From an uncultured Clostridia bacterium (GTDB taxonomy: Bacteria > Bacillota > Clostridia > Oscillospirales > Acutalibacteraceae), in NCBI GenBank assembly GCA_945868935.1, contig CAMBNE010000069.1, positions 1 through 6,042 on the forward strand: 6,042 bases of DNA, read 5' to 3'. Positions 5,757 to 6,042 of the stretch are shown here, piece by piece. Position numbers and translations under genes: made by a program. The stretch's first letter is position 1. Every line of letters starts with the position of its first letter. The notes beneath the pieces are model-generated. The model was not told where the DNA came from. It saw only the letters and a program-made list of their open reading frames with translations, and did no database searches.

Positions 5757-5792
5757 AGAGTGGAGTGTGGAGAGTGGAGTGTGGAGTTGTGG
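5757..5792 (+). repeat. G-rich heptamer-periodic tandem repeat
   Basis: AGAGTGGAGTGTGG is present twice in perfect tandem (5757-5770 and 5771-5784), followed by a degenerate partial third unit. Within it GG doublets recur every 7 bases (5762, 5769, 5776, 5783), then at 5791 after 8 bases, so the basic period is a heptamer close to GGAGTGT. No coding function is seen. Slippage or weak two-tier quadruplex formation is possible. Confidence 0.7.
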
Positions 5793-5845
5793 TCGAGTGG
5801 ATAGGTTGCAATAATTCAAAAGTTTAATGCCCGAATTTATTTATA

Positions 5846-5860
5846 TGCGGCGTTGCCGCA
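5846..5860. other. Short GC hairpin
   Basis: TGCGGC (5846-5851) pairs with GCCGCA (5855-5860) around a GTT loop, in an otherwise AT-rich stretch. T-rich sequence starts a few bases later (5867-5881). It could be a second weak terminator or part of the repeat-rich intergenic region. Confidence 0.4.
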
Positions 5861-5886
5861 GGCGTGAATTTTGTGTTTTTTACAAA

Positions 5887-5965
5887 TGTAGGGAACGGTC
5901 TTGACCGTTCCGATTACCCATAGGTTAGCTGTAACCCTGCGGAACAGTCAAGACTGTTCCCTACA
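5887..5965. repeat. MITE-like 79-bp element, copy 2
   Basis: This copy matches 1200-1278 at 76 of 79 bases, in the same orientation. It is the better-formed copy: its ends form a 26-bp terminal inverted repeat with only two mismatches, the right-arm hairpin is a perfect 9-bp stem (5941-5960), and the central hairpin (5923-5936) is fully Watson-Crick. The remaining sequence to 6042 shows no gene, RNA or further repeat that I can recognise. Confidence 0.8.
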
Positions 5966-6042
5966 CTGAAATACTAAATGTTACCGTTATATCAACATAA
6001 ATTCAGCAAACTAATTTATCAAAACAACACGCATTATTATAA

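Noticed and set aside
5757..5792. CRISPR-like array
   Set aside because: The units are contiguous 7/14-mers without spacers, and no cas genes are nearby.
8..5965. Composite transposon formed by the IS and the MITE-like repeats
   Set aside because: The IS ends (TGT...TGACCCA) are unrelated to the MITE ends (TGTAGGGAAC), and only one IS copy is present.

Overview
The window looks like low-to-moderate GC chromosomal DNA from an anaerobic gut-type clostridium (Ruminococcus/Eubacterium-like Bacillota). This rests on strong GGAGG-type ribosome binding sites, sigma-A-like promoters, and the PadR / HAAS (DUF1700) / DUF4097 gene set typical of that group. The species assignment is inference only; no marker gene is present.

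Layout. (1) About 8-1151 is a complete insertion sequence of the IS481-like DDE type. It has imperfect terminal inverted repeats, one 310-residue transposase on the minus strand, an extended -10 promoter and a strong 15-bp hairpin behind the gene. (2) 1152-1600 is non-genic. It holds one copy of a 79-bp MITE-like element (1200-1278), a degenerate ~62-bp direct repeat (1303-1363 and 1439-1501) whose first copy lies in an open, protein-like frame without a start codon, and a near-consensus promoter (1542-1570). (3) 1601-4336 is a tight four-gene operon: PadR-family repressor, HAAS-domain membrane protein with an internal 69-residue duplication, membrane-anchored DUF4097 (toastrack-type beta-repeat) protein, and a flavodoxin-domain protein. 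Gaps or overlaps are 1, -4 and 12 nt. (4) 4337-4465 holds a 13-bp-stem palindrome overlapping a TTTACA-17-TATAAT promoter. (5) 4466-5671 is a DegT/DnrJ/EryC1-family PLP aminotransferase, followed by a good hairpin terminator. (6) 5706-6042 is non-genic, with a heptamer-periodic G-rich tandem repeat, a small GC hairpin, and a second MITE-like copy (5887-5965) in the same orientation as the first.

How the genes may work together. PadR plus HAAS plus DUF4097 is a recurrent envelope-associated module. By analogy the PadR protein autoregulates the operon, the membrane protein couples through its cytoplasmic N-terminal helical domain, and the DUF4097 protein presents a repetitive beta domain outside the membrane. 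The flavodoxin is translationally in line with them, but its role there is unknown. The aminotransferase has its own promoter and terminator, and no sugar-pathway neighbour is visible.

The most unusual signals are small repeat elements rather than genes. The two MITE-like copies bracket the whole 4.6-kb gene block and are built of three hairpins whose differences preserve base pairing. The unexplained duplicated remnant sits ahead of padR, and a palindrome lies across the aminotransferase promoter. No clear new multi-gene defence or biosynthetic system is visible.
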